A stretch of DNA of 44,329 nucleotides from NCBI GenBank assembly GCA_001767915.1, contig MEMI01000052.1:1-44329 (forward strand), given 5' to 3'. The translations under genes were made by a program, and so were the position numbers. The stretch comes from Alphaproteobacteria bacterium RIFCSPHIGHO2_02_FULL_46_13. Lineage in GTDB: Bacteria > Pseudomonadota > Alphaproteobacteria > Micavibrionales > Micavibrionaceae. This document shows, piece after piece, positions 1-8,400 of the stretch (position 1 is its first letter; every line of letters starts with the position of its first letter). The notes under the pieces are model-generated. The model saw only the letters and a program-made list of their open reading frames with translations, was not told where the DNA came from and did not search any database.

Positions 1-1226
1 TCCTCAATTTTTCCGCCCAGCTCTACTTCCAAAGCACCGCGTGCATTGACGGCCTGAGCCAGAGCGTCAAGTCCCTCATTTTCGCTATTCAGCAATTTCT
101 CCCGCACCTGCCAGACTTCAAGAGCGTCCGCCTGACCTTGACGGAACATATTGCGTGTTAATTCATAAGATTTCCGATAGCCAGGTAAAATGCTGTCAAA
201 ATAGCTATCTGCACGTTCCTGCAGAGCTGCGGCACTTTGCTGCAATTCGCCGATTACATCTTGTTGCGGCAATCCTGCATAAAGATTGGCCTCTGACTGT
301 GCCTGACGCAATTCGGCGTGGGCGCGCTTGCGCTCACCGTCATTTTGATTCCAAAGCGGAATCCGCAAGGCAACACCAACGCCATAAGACTGCTCATCTC
401 CATTTGGCGCGCGCGAATAAAATACGCGCGGCCCAAATTCCGGCATGGCGGCATCCTGTTGCGCGACGTTCAAACGACGCTCCGCCATTTGAATACGGTT
501 TTTGATAAGGTTTCGAAGGTTTGACTGTACCTGTGCAAAAGCCATCAGCTTTTCTGTATCACTTGGGACAGCCACAAAGCTTGGACGATCTAATGCTGCC
601 TGTTGAAAACTACGACCCGTCAAACGGGCGAGTTCCGTGCGAGCCTGGCGTAGTTCTGCATCAACAGCATTGGCGTCAGCCCTCAGCTTGGCGGCATCCG
701 ATGAAAAAAGATGCGACGCCGCAGGGCTGGTCTGACCTTGGCCTGCTGACTCTTTCACCAGCTTCTTCATTTTATCAGCGTCACCCGCATAATTCTCGTA
801 AAGCTTTTTACGCTCGGACAGTAGCCAAACCTGGGTATAAAGCACCGTGGTTTCGTTGATCACTTTCAGAATTTCGTATTTCTGCTCCATGCTGGCGACA
901 TTCGCCAAAGCGTCGGCATAACCGCTACGTGCACCAGAGATCTGAGAAAATTTCAGAGGCTGCGTAAACTCAAGATCTGTCCCCATGCCGCCTTGTCCTT
1001 TGGCGCGCACGGCATCCACCTTTAACTCTGGATTATCCAGCAGCGTTGTTTCCGTAGCGGTCGCCAGCTTATCATCGTAATCACGTTGGGCGCGGAAAAG
1101 ACTGGTGTTCTTCTGAAGGCTTTCCTGCACAACCTGATCAAGGGTCAAGGTACCCGTCTCCGCGAAAGCTGGCGGGGAGAGTAAAATCGCCATAATCGCC
1201 AATTGCCATATCTTTATTTTCTTCAT
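1..1226 (-). CDS. TolC/CzcC-family outer-membrane efflux protein (partial, runs off left edge)
   Basis: The frame is open from the ATG at 1226 to base 1, giving about 408 residues without a stop; the C-terminus lies outside the window. Residues 1-22 form a signal peptide ending in a PAFA-type cleavage site, followed by LTLDQVVQESLQKN, the usual start of the first helix in TolC/CzcC proteins. The remainder is long amphipathic helix, rich in Ala, Gln, Glu and Arg, with two similar halves, as expected for an outer-membrane channel of an RND metal pump. Members are about 420 residues, so only a few codons are missing. By family this is the outer-membrane part of a heavy-metal export complex; its CzcB and CzcA partners would lie left of the window. 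It is a different gene from the second CzcC-like protein at 9665-10960. Confidence 0.82.
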   Translation of the reverse strand, partial: MKKIKIWQLAIMAILLSPPAFAETGTLTLDQVVQESLQKNTSLFRAQRDYDDKLATATETTLLDNPELKVDAVRAKGQGGMGTDLEFTQPLKFSQISGARSGYADALANVASMEQKYEILKVINETTVLYTQVWLLSERKKLYENYAGDADKMKKLVKESAGQGQTSPAASHLFSSDAAKLRADANAVDAELRQARTELARLTGRSFQQAALDRPSFVAVPSDTEKLMAFAQVQSNLRNLIKNRIQMAERRLNVAQQDAAMPEFGPRVFYSRAPNGDEQSYGVGVALRIPLWNQNDGERKRAHAELRQAQSEANLYAGLPQQDVIGELQQSAAALQERADSYFDSILPGYRKSYELTRNMFRQGQADALEVWQVREKLLNSENEGLDALAQAVNARGALEVELGGKIE

Positions 1227-1332
1227 GAACAATCCCGCCTTTTGCTGTGGTCTCATGAAGCTAATACGGCTTAAATCGGTCTATCCCTCAAGAATCTATA
1301 TTTAAAACAGCCAAAAAACTTATTATTAACGT

Positions 1333-1734
1333 TTACAGAGACATAAGTCTCATGATTGGCAGCAATAGATAGGCAGTAAAAAAACCGATAAACCAGAGGA
1401 CAGCGGCGCACCAAAACATACCCTTATTCCACCGTGTAGTTTTGATGCACATCTCAGTCATTGCAGGGTCGGAAGGGCAATACCTGTTCGGGCGATAGAT
1501 ACTCCAGGCGGCGAAAGCCAAAATCAATCCGGCAAGGCTAAATGTCCATATTTTATAAAGCCCGAACCATGCAAGCCAAGGCAATGCACTAAAGAGTGCC
1601 GCAGACACTGCACCCAAACCTAGACTCACCAACAGCAACGGCAGGGCACAACAAATCAACGTCGTGCTGGATGTAAATAACAATAACCATCCCAATTTTT
1701 TTGGTCCAATTGAGTTCACGATTTTTGGCGGCAT
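1333..1734 (-). CDS. MerT-like inner-membrane metal (mercuric) transport protein
   Basis: A 133-residue membrane protein with three hydrophobic segments. The first carries a vicinal Cys pair (LICCALPL, about residues 27-30), and the loop after the second has CPSDPAMTEMC. This matches MerT, in which a Cys pair in helix 1 and a Cys pair in the cytoplasmic loop pass Hg(II) from MerP into the cell. It overlaps the end of the MerP-like gene by 19 bases and is the last gene of the merR-led operon. No mercuric reductase is visible in the window, so either merA lies elsewhere or the system handles another soft metal. The family call is good; the substrate is inferred. Confidence 0.7.
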   Translation of the reverse strand: MPPKIVNSIGPKKLGWLLLFTSSTTLICCALPLLLVSLGLGAVSAALFSALPWLAWFGLYKIWTFSLAGLILAFAAWSIYRPNRYCPSDPAMTEMCIKTTRWNKGMFWCAAVLWFIGFFTAYLLLPIMRLMSL

Positions 1735-2021
1735 GAAGGGTGTTCTTCTTGGCTCTGATAAGAGTATCCCGCATCTTTAAAGATTTGCGTTAGCTGTTCA
1801 TTCGTAAAATGAACTTTTTCCTCTGCACATATGAAAACGATCCCTGCTTTGAAATCGACATCAAATTTTTTGACACCCTCTATTTTCATGAATTTCTTTT
1901 CAAGCCCATAGGCACAAGAGGGACATACCGCCCCTAAAACTTGCATGCGCACTTCCTTATCAGCCGCATAGGCCGGTGTGGAGCCTAGCAACATCACCAC
2001 TAATAATAGTATTTTTTTCAT
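1716..2021 (-). CDS. MerP-like periplasmic heavy-metal-binding protein
   Basis: About 101 residues. I choose the ATG at 2021 (MKKILLLVVMLLG) because an AAGGAGAG ribosome site lies at 2026-2033 just upstream and the signal peptide then begins properly, ending near TPAYA. The mature part is one HMA fold with the metal motif GAVCPSCA and the typical KIEGVKKFDVDF strand. In the MerP family this periplasmic protein binds the metal through the CxxC pair and hands it to MerT, encoded immediately downstream with overlap. The tail (HPSCRQKS) adds one more Cys. An isolated HMA domain with a signal peptide next to a MerT-like gene makes the role fairly secure. Confidence 0.72.
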   Translation of the reverse strand: MKKILLLVVMLLGSTPAYAADKEVRMQVLGAVCPSCAYGLEKKFMKIEGVKKFDVDFKAGIVFICAEEKVHFTNEQLTQIFKDAGYSYQSQEEHPSCRQKS

Positions 2022-2035
2022 ACGTCTCTCCTTGT

Positions 2036-2851
2036 TTAAAAATGCCACTCCGCTACCAGATTAAAGCGGTAGTCTGAAGCGTCCTGTTGACCATTTAAGT
2101 CGCTGTAGACAGGAATTTGCACGCCACCTTTCAGTGCTGCATTTCGATAGGTGACAAAAAAGCCTGGAGAGAGGAATAACTCCGTACCACCACTATTCCT
2201 AAAATTTATTCCCGCTTGTTCGTCACGTTGTGTAAATTCACTGTTAAGCTCTAATAACCACATAGTGTCTACTGCATAGTATTCAGGCGGCTTAGGACGG
2301 TAACCTACTGCAGCATCGACAAATACTTGATCACCACGATCAACAGCTTCATCGTTTTCTCCATTATAACGGTAGCGTGCGCTCGCCCAACGCTGCCATT
2401 TCAAGCTTTCATAGCCGTAAGCCAACCCGATCTGTGCATCGGTTGCACCCTCGCTTGGTGCCGGATCTGGATGATCACGGGCGGTATCCAATGTAATATC
2501 GCCGAGCAGCGCCAGAGATTCCTGTGCGGCAAGCATATCATTTCGCCAGAAACGGTATTTAGTGGATAGTTCAAGATTACCAAAGCCATCATTACGTTCA
2601 CCTTCCTCTTTCAAGAAAGAGTAGTGCGCACCGATGCCTACCAGCCAGTCGGCAGTAATACCGTAGGCCACCTCAGTTCCAATTTCATCTTCTTGTTCAT
2701 TGCCACTTTTCTCACGATGAATGTCGGTATGAAACTCATATCCACCTTTGAATACTGTTTCAGGACCAGGCGAAAATACCGGGCCGTGTGCAGAAGCAGA
2801 TGTTGAAACAACACAAAGAGATATCACCATTGGAAGATATATTTTCAGCAT
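2036..2851 (-). CDS. Outer-membrane beta-barrel protein of the merR-led operon
   Basis: About 271 residues from the ATG at 2851 (MLKIYLPMVISL), preferred over the longer frame because it begins a clean signal peptide ending near TSASA. The ATG lies inside the last codons of the upstream merR-like gene (7-base overlap), suggesting translational coupling. The mature protein shows alternating strands rich in Tyr, Trp, Phe and Gly and ends in a C-terminal Phe (EWHF), the classic signature of outer-membrane barrels. It resembles the MetA-pathway (phenol degradation) transporter-like barrels often found in metal operons. The presumed role is a channel or binding protein for the metal or its complex; the function is not established. 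Confidence 0.6.
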   Translation of the reverse strand: MLKIYLPMVISLCVVSTSASAHGPVFSPGPETVFKGGYEFHTDIHREKSGNEQEDEIGTEVAYGITADWLVGIGAHYSFLKEEGERNDGFGNLELSTKYRFWRNDMLAAQESLALLGDITLDTARDHPDPAPSEGATDAQIGLAYGYESLKWQRWASARYRYNGENDEAVDRGDQVFVDAAVGYRPKPPEYYAVDTMWLLELNSEFTQRDEQAGINFRNSGGTELFLSPGFFVTYRNAALKGGVQIPVYSDLNGQQDASDYRFNLVAEWHF

Positions 2852-3264
2852 TGGCGGCAATCTCCCGCATTTAAACATTGCGTAATGGTGCACTCATCAA
2901 GCTTCTTGTCCCCGCCAGGACAATTCTTCTCCAGTTTCTTAAGCTGCTTATGTATTCGCTTAAGATCGGCAATACGTTTCTCAATATCGGTGCATTTCAG
3001 ACGCGCCCGCTCGCAGATGACTTCGCAATCGGTGGAAGGGCGCGTATAAAGCGCGAGCAATTCCTTGATTTCTTCAAGTGAAAATCCTAGGGATTTTGCT
3101 CTGGTAACAAAGCGCAAGCGCTGTATGGCTTGTTCACCATAAACGCGATATCCTGAATCCAGACGTTGGGGAGAGGGTAATATCCCAACGCGCTCATAAT
3201 AGCGCACGGTCTCAATATTAATGTCTGCAGCTTTCGCAAGCTTTCCCACAGTCAGATGCGCCAT
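2845..3264 (-). CDS. MerR-family metal-responsive activator
   Basis: About 139 residues from the ATG at 3264 (MAHLTVGKLAKA); a Met two codons upstream is also possible. Residues 4-45 form the MerR winged helix (VGKLAKAADINIETVRYYE, then RVGILP and GYRVY), followed by the long dimerisation helix. Numbering from this start, Cys80, Cys115 and Cys125 reproduce the spacing of the metal-binding cysteines of MerR (35 then 9) and ZntR (35 then 10); the tail has further Cys (130, 136, 139). Neighbouring MerP/MerT-like genes favour a soft metal such as Hg(II), but zinc or cadmium cannot be excluded. It heads the operon running down to 1333 and should bind the dyad at 3295-3316 in its own promoter. Confidence 0.82.
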   Translation of the reverse strand: MAHLTVGKLAKAADINIETVRYYERVGILPSPQRLDSGYRVYGEQAIQRLRFVTRAKSLGFSLEEIKELLALYTRPSTDCEVICERARLKCTDIEKRIADLKRIHKQLKKLEKNCPGGDKKLDECTITQCLNAGDCRQC

Positions 3265-3287
3265 AAACAAGTCTCCGAATCTTTTAT

Positions 3288-3319
3288 ATTCTAAACCTCG
3301 TACTATGGTACGAGGTCAA
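3288..3319 (-). promoter_or_regulatory. MerR-type promoter and operator of the merR-like operon
   Basis: On the minus strand a -35 TTGACC (3314-3319) and a -10 TAGAAT (3288-3293) are 20 bp apart, the stretched spacing of MerR-family promoters. The spacer holds a perfect 9-bp dyad: 3295-3303 pairs with 3308-3316 around four central bases. Transcription from here gives merR-like, the barrel protein, MerP-like and MerT-like. By family knowledge the metal-bound regulator twists the DNA to realign -35 and -10. Confidence 0.82.
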
Positions 3320-3333
3320 GATGAAATCTATTG

Positions 3334-3933
3334 TCAGAGGGCTCTATTTAATTTTTCACTCAAAAGCTTCCGTGCCCGATAGACGCGGGTTTCCACGGTT
3401 TTTGCCGAAACATCAAGAATTTCAGCGCACTCATTTTGCGTCTTTTCTTCAAGGGCGAATAAAATAAAGGCCTCCCTAAGCGTGTCAGGCAACCGTTCAA
3501 TCTCCTGCCGCAAATGGGCAAGCTGCTGTTTCGATTGAAAGCTGGCCTCGATATTTTCTTCGCTCTGCTGCCAATCGCCAGAACCGCTCTCGCTTAACGC
3601 ATCATATGAAACATTGCGGGCGTGGTTTTTATTCTTACGAAGATGGTCTCGGCACAGATTGACCGCAATTTGAAACAACCATGTGCTGAATTTGTAAGCT
3701 GGATCGTATTTATCGATGTTGAAATAAAGCTTTGTGAAGGTTTCTTGCACCACGTCGAGCGCTGTATCCTCGTTACCTACATAGCGCCAAGCCAAACGAT
3801 AGATGCGCTCTTTATAACGCTGCATGACTTCATTCAGAGCAAAATCATCGCCAGAACGTAGTCGATCGGTCAACTCACGATCTTCATCGGCAGATTTCTC
3901 TTGTCCGATTCTATGGGTTTTGAATAAGGGCAT
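3334..3933 (-). CDS. ECF RNA polymerase sigma factor, CnrH-like
   Basis: A 199-residue sigma factor with region 2 (YKERIYRLAWRYVGNEDTAL, VVQETFTKLY, about 42-75), a short linker, and region 4 near the C-terminus (LPDTLREAFILFALEEKTQN, then AEILDVSAKTVETRVYRARK). This is the ECF layout, lacking regions 1 and 3. It is encoded last in a run of three genes in the order anti-sigma (Y), periplasmic sensor (X), sigma (H), the order of cnrYXH in Cupriavidus metallidurans, and overlaps the sensor gene by 23 bases. It presumably transcribes a nickel/cobalt efflux operon when the sensor releases it; the intended target may be the RND pump whose remnant lies just upstream. Confidence 0.85.
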   Translation of the reverse strand: MPLFKTHRIGQEKSADEDRELTDRLRSGDDFALNEVMQRYKERIYRLAWRYVGNEDTALDVVQETFTKLYFNIDKYDPAYKFSTWLFQIAVNLCRDHLRKNKNHARNVSYDALSESGSGDWQQSEENIEASFQSKQQLAHLRQEIERLPDTLREAFILFALEEKTQNECAEILDVSAKTVETRVYRARKLLSEKLNRAL

Positions 3934-4348
3934 CAGCGGCTAACTTATTGAGCTTCTCCGCTTGTTGCGGGGTTAATACAGTCTGCATGTTAAAAATATG
4001 CTCAATCGTCGCCTTTTGCAGCTCTCCTTGCGCATGATGAATACGCTCGACTGCAGCGGCAACGCGCTTGGAAAAGGTTTTGTCTTCCAGCATGGCGGCG
4101 GCCAGTTCCAGATTCCCGATATGAATCTCTTTCTGGAATGTATTTTGTTTCTCGGCAAAAGCCTTCTCAATGCCCGCCAGCTTACCTTCTTGCTCCGCCG
4201 TAATGGATATTTGCTGGTGAAGCCAGGCATGCGCGTCGATCTGTCCACGATGGGACGCTTTGAAGGCATTCGAGCAGGCGTAGAACGCGCCAAACGCAAC
4301 AAGTGCGATCACTAGAAATAAAATAATCTCTTTTTGATAGGAGCGCAT
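3911..4348 (-). CDS. CnrX-like periplasmic metal sensor
   Basis: A 145-residue protein anchored by one N-terminal membrane helix (about 8-25), with a helical periplasmic domain of the CnrX/Spy type. The five metal ligands I recall for C. metallidurans CnrX (His42, His46, Glu63, His119, Met123) all have counterparts here with a constant shift of two: His40, His44, Glu61, His117 and Met121 (motifs DAHAWLH, GIEKAF and HIFNM). This is strong support for Ni(II)/Co(II) sensing. In that model metal binding changes its contact with the membrane anti-sigma factor, freeing the sigma factor. The start overlaps the anti-sigma stop by one base and its end overlaps the sigma gene, so the three are co-translated. 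Confidence 0.8.
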   Translation of the reverse strand: MRSYQKEIILFLVIALVAFGAFYACSNAFKASHRGQIDAHAWLHQQISITAEQEGKLAGIEKAFAEKQNTFQKEIHIGNLELAAAMLEDKTFSKRVAAAVERIHHAQGELQKATIEHIFNMQTVLTPQQAEKLNKLAADALIQNP

Positions 4349-4692
4349 CAGGTTTTCCCTCCGTTCCTGTCAAGGATGATGCTGGATGTTATGCCATAGT
4401 TGGATGAAAAGACATGGAGGTTTAGCGCCTGCGCCGCGTTGGCGGGTTGCGGGTTTGAAACGCTCAAAGTTGCGGCGAAAACTCCGACAACCAGGGCGAA
4501 GGACAGTGACGCCATCCGGTATTCTGGCACGAACAGGCTTGCCAACCAGCCTTCGACGACGTTGCGCGGCATATCTGCGCGCCGTTTGTTGATGGCCTGC
4601 CAGACGCGGCTCTCCACCGTCTGCAGGCGTTCAAAGCGTGGCTGTGACGCAGCTAACCCTTTGATTAATTTATCAAGTTCATCGCTCGACAT
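4348..4692 (-). CDS. CnrY-like membrane anti-sigma factor
   Basis: About 114 residues. I choose the ATG at 4692 (MSSDELDKL) because the GAGG at about 4703-4706 suits it better than the GTG at 4701. The N-terminal cytoplasmic part is charged (LIKGLAASQPRFERLQTVES) and would hold the sigma factor; one membrane helix follows at about 56-76 (MASLSFALVVGVFAATLSV), then a short periplasmic tail. Sequence similarity to CnrY is not obvious to me; the call rests on size, topology and position ahead of the CnrX-like and CnrH-like genes. Confidence 0.65.
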   Translation of the reverse strand: MSSDELDKLIKGLAASQPRFERLQTVESRVWQAINKRRADMPRNVVEGWLASLFVPEYRMASLSFALVVGVFAATLSVSNPQPANAAQALNLHVFSSNYGITSSIILDRNGGKT

Positions 4693-4775
4693 GATGTTCA
4701 CCTCTTTCCAACTATATCAGTAATACGCTATGAAAGTCGTTATCCCTCATACTGAACGCAAGTTTTGTTTAAAAT

Positions 4776-4890
4776 TCAATAGTTCACCTTCCTAAACTGC
4801 TTAGCATGAGAAATGAAGTAAACTACAGGGATAACGATCAGCGTCATAAGTATTGTCGTCACCACAACGCTTACAATCGGCAAGTCAATA
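4776..4890 (-). pseudogene. 3' remnant of a CzcA/CnrA-type RND pump gene
   Basis: Reading the minus strand into the TGA at 4776-4778 gives LPIVSVVVTTILMTLIVIPV followed by VYFISHAKQF, the last transmembrane helix and tail of HME-RND pumps (compare ATILTLLVLPAIYKRF at the end of the intact pump at 5405). No start or other pump sequence precedes it in this frame, so only about 35 codons survive. It lies directly upstream of the CnrYXH-like genes, suggesting that a pump gene once adjoined them and was lost by deletion. Confidence 0.6.
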
Positions 4891-5143
4891 CGACGCACAT
4901 ATCTAATCCGCGATAACCTGCCAAACGGATAGAAGCTGAACTATGATTCTAATGAATAAATTTCACTACGTAGCAAACTTACATTTTTATTTTCTGATCA
5001 TACAAAGAAAATAAAAATTTGGAAAGGATCATTCAATATCGGTTTTAAAAGAACGCAATATTCGCCAGTTAGCCCCCCATACATTGGCCATGTTTTGGGC
5101 GGCTAACTGGCGAATGTATGTGTTGGTTGTTATTAATTATAGG
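4891..5143. other. Intergenic DNA with one strong hairpin
   Basis: AT-rich DNA between the pump remnant and the small lipoprotein gene. I find no credible ORF. Its only marked structure is the inverted repeat at 5061-5114, listed separately. It looks like deletion debris plus the end of the operon to the right. Confidence 0.4.
5061..5114. repeat. Perfect 14-bp inverted repeat with 26-base spacer
   Basis: Bases 5061-5074 and 5101-5114 are perfect inverse complements; the spacer also has a C-run facing a GGGC stretch that can extend the stem. It lies downstream of the Czc-type operon (transcribed leftward) where a terminator would fit, but no T-run follows on either strand. It may be a terminator-like hairpin, a REP-type unit or a recombination scar. 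Confidence 0.45.
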
Positions 5144-5377
5144 TTATTTATGAGGAATTGCAGCACATACTTCACTTAGCTTCCTTGCTGGAATTTTTGT
5201 ATGAGCAGAATTTGGTCCGGCCTTTAATCTGCCTGCAATATTAAAACATTCTTTTCTAACTATCTCTGTTCTTTCTGTAATTGTTTTACCTTCAAGTTTT
5301 TCTTGGAGGGTTGGCTGCGGGGTTGAACACCCAGTTATTGCAAACATTAATGATATGATAATAAATAGTTTTTTCAT
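5144..5377 (-). CDS. Small lipoprotein of the metal-efflux operon
   Basis: A 77-residue protein with a lipoprotein signal peptide (MKKLFIIISLMFAITGCSTP), the lipobox Cys being residue 17. The mature part is short and charged with two further Cys (RKECFNIAG and SEVCAAIP). It lies 27 bases after the CzcA-type pump gene on the same strand and is probably the last gene of that operon. I recognise no family. It may be a periplasmic metal-binding or pump-associated accessory; an AGGAGAA ribosome site lies just upstream. Confidence 0.55.
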   Translation of the reverse strand: MKKLFIIISLMFAITGCSTPQPTLQEKLEGKTITERTEIVRKECFNIAGRLKAGPNSAHTKIPARKLSEVCAAIPHK

Positions 5378-5404
5378 ATTTTCTCCTTTTGATATTAAAG
5401 CTAA

Positions 5405-8400
5405 TTAAAGTTCTTCTTTATCCAGCAAATCTTTTGCAAGATTGAAGCGTTTGTAGATTGCTGGCAAAACCAACAATGTTAAAATTGTAGCTGTAACTAA
5501 GCCACCAATAACAACGGTTGCTAGTGGTTTCTGAACTTCCGCTCCTGCACCAGATGCAATCGCCATCGGAACAAAACCAAGACTTGCAACCAATGCAGTC
5601 ATCATGACAGGCCTCAATCTCTGCATCGCACCCTCGTAAATAGCTGTCGCAACATCCGCACTTTCACGCACATGTTGGTTGATACTATTAATCATGACGA
5701 GACCATTCAGAACAGCAACACCAGACAAGGCAATCAAACCAACTGCCGCAGAAATTGAGAATGGCATATCACGTAACCATAGCGTGATAATGCCACCTGT
5801 TAACGCCAAAGGAACACCCGAAAATACAAGCAATGCTTGTTTCACAGAGCCCAAAGCCGTAAACAACAGTAAGAAAATCATGAAAAAACAGGCAGGAACA
5901 ACAACCATCAGACGCGATTTAGCCTCTTCAAGATTTTTGAACTGCCCTCCCCATTCCAGCCAGTATCCGGCAGGAACTTTGACTTGTGTTTCAATATTCT
6001 GCTGGGCCTCTTTTACAAATGAACCTATATCGCGGTCTCTGACATTCGCCTGAACCACAATACGACGCTTACCATTTTCACGACTAATTTGGTTCTGTCC
6101 TTCACTCATGACCAGATTGGCAACTTGTTTCAAGGGTACAAAGTTAGGTCGTGCATGCGGGATTTTGACATCATCACCCTGCCCTTCATCTTCAGGAAGC
6201 TTAACAGGAAGATTACCAATGGCATCAAGGTCTGTACGCAGCATTTCTGGCAATCTTACCAAAATGTCGTATCGCCTATCTCCTTGGAACACCAGACCAG
6301 CTTCGCGTCCGCCGATAGCAATCTGAATAACATCCAGAACGTCACTTACATTGAGACCATATAGAGCAATGGCCTCTCTTTTAAGCTGAATTTCAAGAAA
6401 TGGTAATCCGCTCGTTTGCTCAACTTTGACATCGGCGGCTCCATTCGTGGATTGCAAAGCTTTGGAAATCTCCATTGCAGTCTTTTCCATTTGTTTGAAA
6501 TCATCCCCATATACTTTAACAGCAACATCCGACCGAACGCCTGATATCAATTCGTTAAAACGCATTTGAATAGGCTGAGTGAATTCAAAGTTGTTTCCCG
6601 GCGCATCCTTCAAAACCCCTTGGATATCTTCAATCACTTGGTCTTTTGCCTTGGCTTTATCAGGCCATTCCTCACGCGGCTTCAGAACAATAAAAGTATC
6701 TGAGACGTTTGGAGGCATTGGATCTGAAGCCATCTCTGCAGTACCCGTTTTTGAGAAAACGAAGGCAATTTCAGGTATTTTTGTAAGGTTCTTCTCAACA
6801 ACAAACTGCATTTCCTGTGACTGCACAATACCTGTACTTGGAATACGCATGGCATGCATGGCAATATCTTTCTCATCAAGGCTTGGGATGAACTCTTGCC
6901 CCATGCGTGATAAAAGAAGAATGGATGCAATAAATGCCAATATTGAACCACCAATCACAATCAATGGGCGTTTCAAAGAAAAATTAAGGGATGGTCCATA
7001 GCCGACCTTCATCGCTTTGACCGCTCCGTTTTCTTTTTCGTCTATTTCACCTTTGACAAAAATAGCAATCATTGCCGGAATAAATGTCAGAGATAAAACA
7101 AATGCCGCTGCCAAAGCAATAATGACAGTCATCGCCATTGGTTCAAACATTTTTCCTTCAACACCTGTAAAGGTCAGGAGCGGAATATAAACCATAACAA
7201 TAATGGCCTGCCCAAAGACAGACGGTTGTATCATTTCTTTACTGGCTTCCATGACCTCATGAAGGCGTTCTGGCAGACTAAGTAAACGTCCGACATGATG
7301 CTGCTTTTCAGCCAATCTTCGGAGGCAGTTTTCTGTGATGATAACTGCGCCATCGACAATCAAACCAAAATCAAGCGCACCAAGACTCATCAAGTTACCA
7401 CTGATATTTAAGTGAACCATTCCTGTTGCCGTCATTAACATTGCAATTGGAATAACGAGTGCTGTAATAAACGCCGCTCTCATATTTCCCAGAAGTAAGA
7501 ATAGAACAACAACAACTAATAGCGCCCCTTCTGCAAGGTTTCTTTGGACAGTCTGAATTGTTGAATCAACGAGTTTTGTTCTGTTTAAAACTGTCTTCGC
7601 ATGAATATCAGGTGGTAAAGATTTGTTGATTTCTTGAATTTTCTGGTCGACTGCTTCTGCAACTGTTCGGCTATTTTCACCAATCAGCATTAAAGCAGTA
7701 CCCACAACAACTTCTGCGCCATTTCCAGAAGAAGAACCTGTCCTCAACTCTTTGCCAATACCTACTTTTGCAATATCACGCATGTAAATTGGAAGCCCAG
7801 CACGATTGGCCACAACGATATTACCGATTTCTTTATCAGTAGTAATTCGACCATCTGAACGCACAACATAAGCTTCCCCGTTTCTTTCAATAAAACCCGC
7901 ACCAATACTCAGGTTATTTTTTTCTAATGCTTCAACAACGTCAGAAAAACTTAAACCTAGTGAGATTAACTTTTCTGGATATGGTTCAACATGATATTGC
8001 TTGACGTATCCACCAATAGCATCAACCCCTGCAACACCTTTTACTCCTTTTAATTGTGGCCTGATAATCCAGTCCTGTACTGTACGTAGATAAGATGCTT
8101 GTTCTGTCTCAGTTTTTAGCTTCTCACCTTCAGGGGTTAAATAACTGCCATCTGGTTGCCAACCGAAATCACCTTTAGCAATAGTTGCATCTTTACCCGC
8201 TGGGTGTGCAAACTCCACCGTCCACATATAAATCTCGCCGAGCCCTGTCGAGATTGCTCCCATCATAGGCTCTGCTCCAACTGGCAAAGCCTCTTTTGCT
8301 TCAGTCAGACGTTCACTGACCTGTGCCCTCGCAAAATAAATATCAACATTGTCACTAAAAACTGCAGTTACCTGCGAAAACCCATTACGCGAAATAGAAC

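Noticed and set aside
155-859. Open frames on the + strand at the left edge
   Set aside because: They lie opposite a continuous minus-strand CzcC-like frame with a signal peptide and proper family features, so they are shadows.
5061-5114. Integron attC-like site
   Set aside because: The hairpin contains GTTAGCC and GGCTAAC, but these do not fit the attC core consensus (GTTRRRY and RYYYAAC), and no integrase or cassette array is near.
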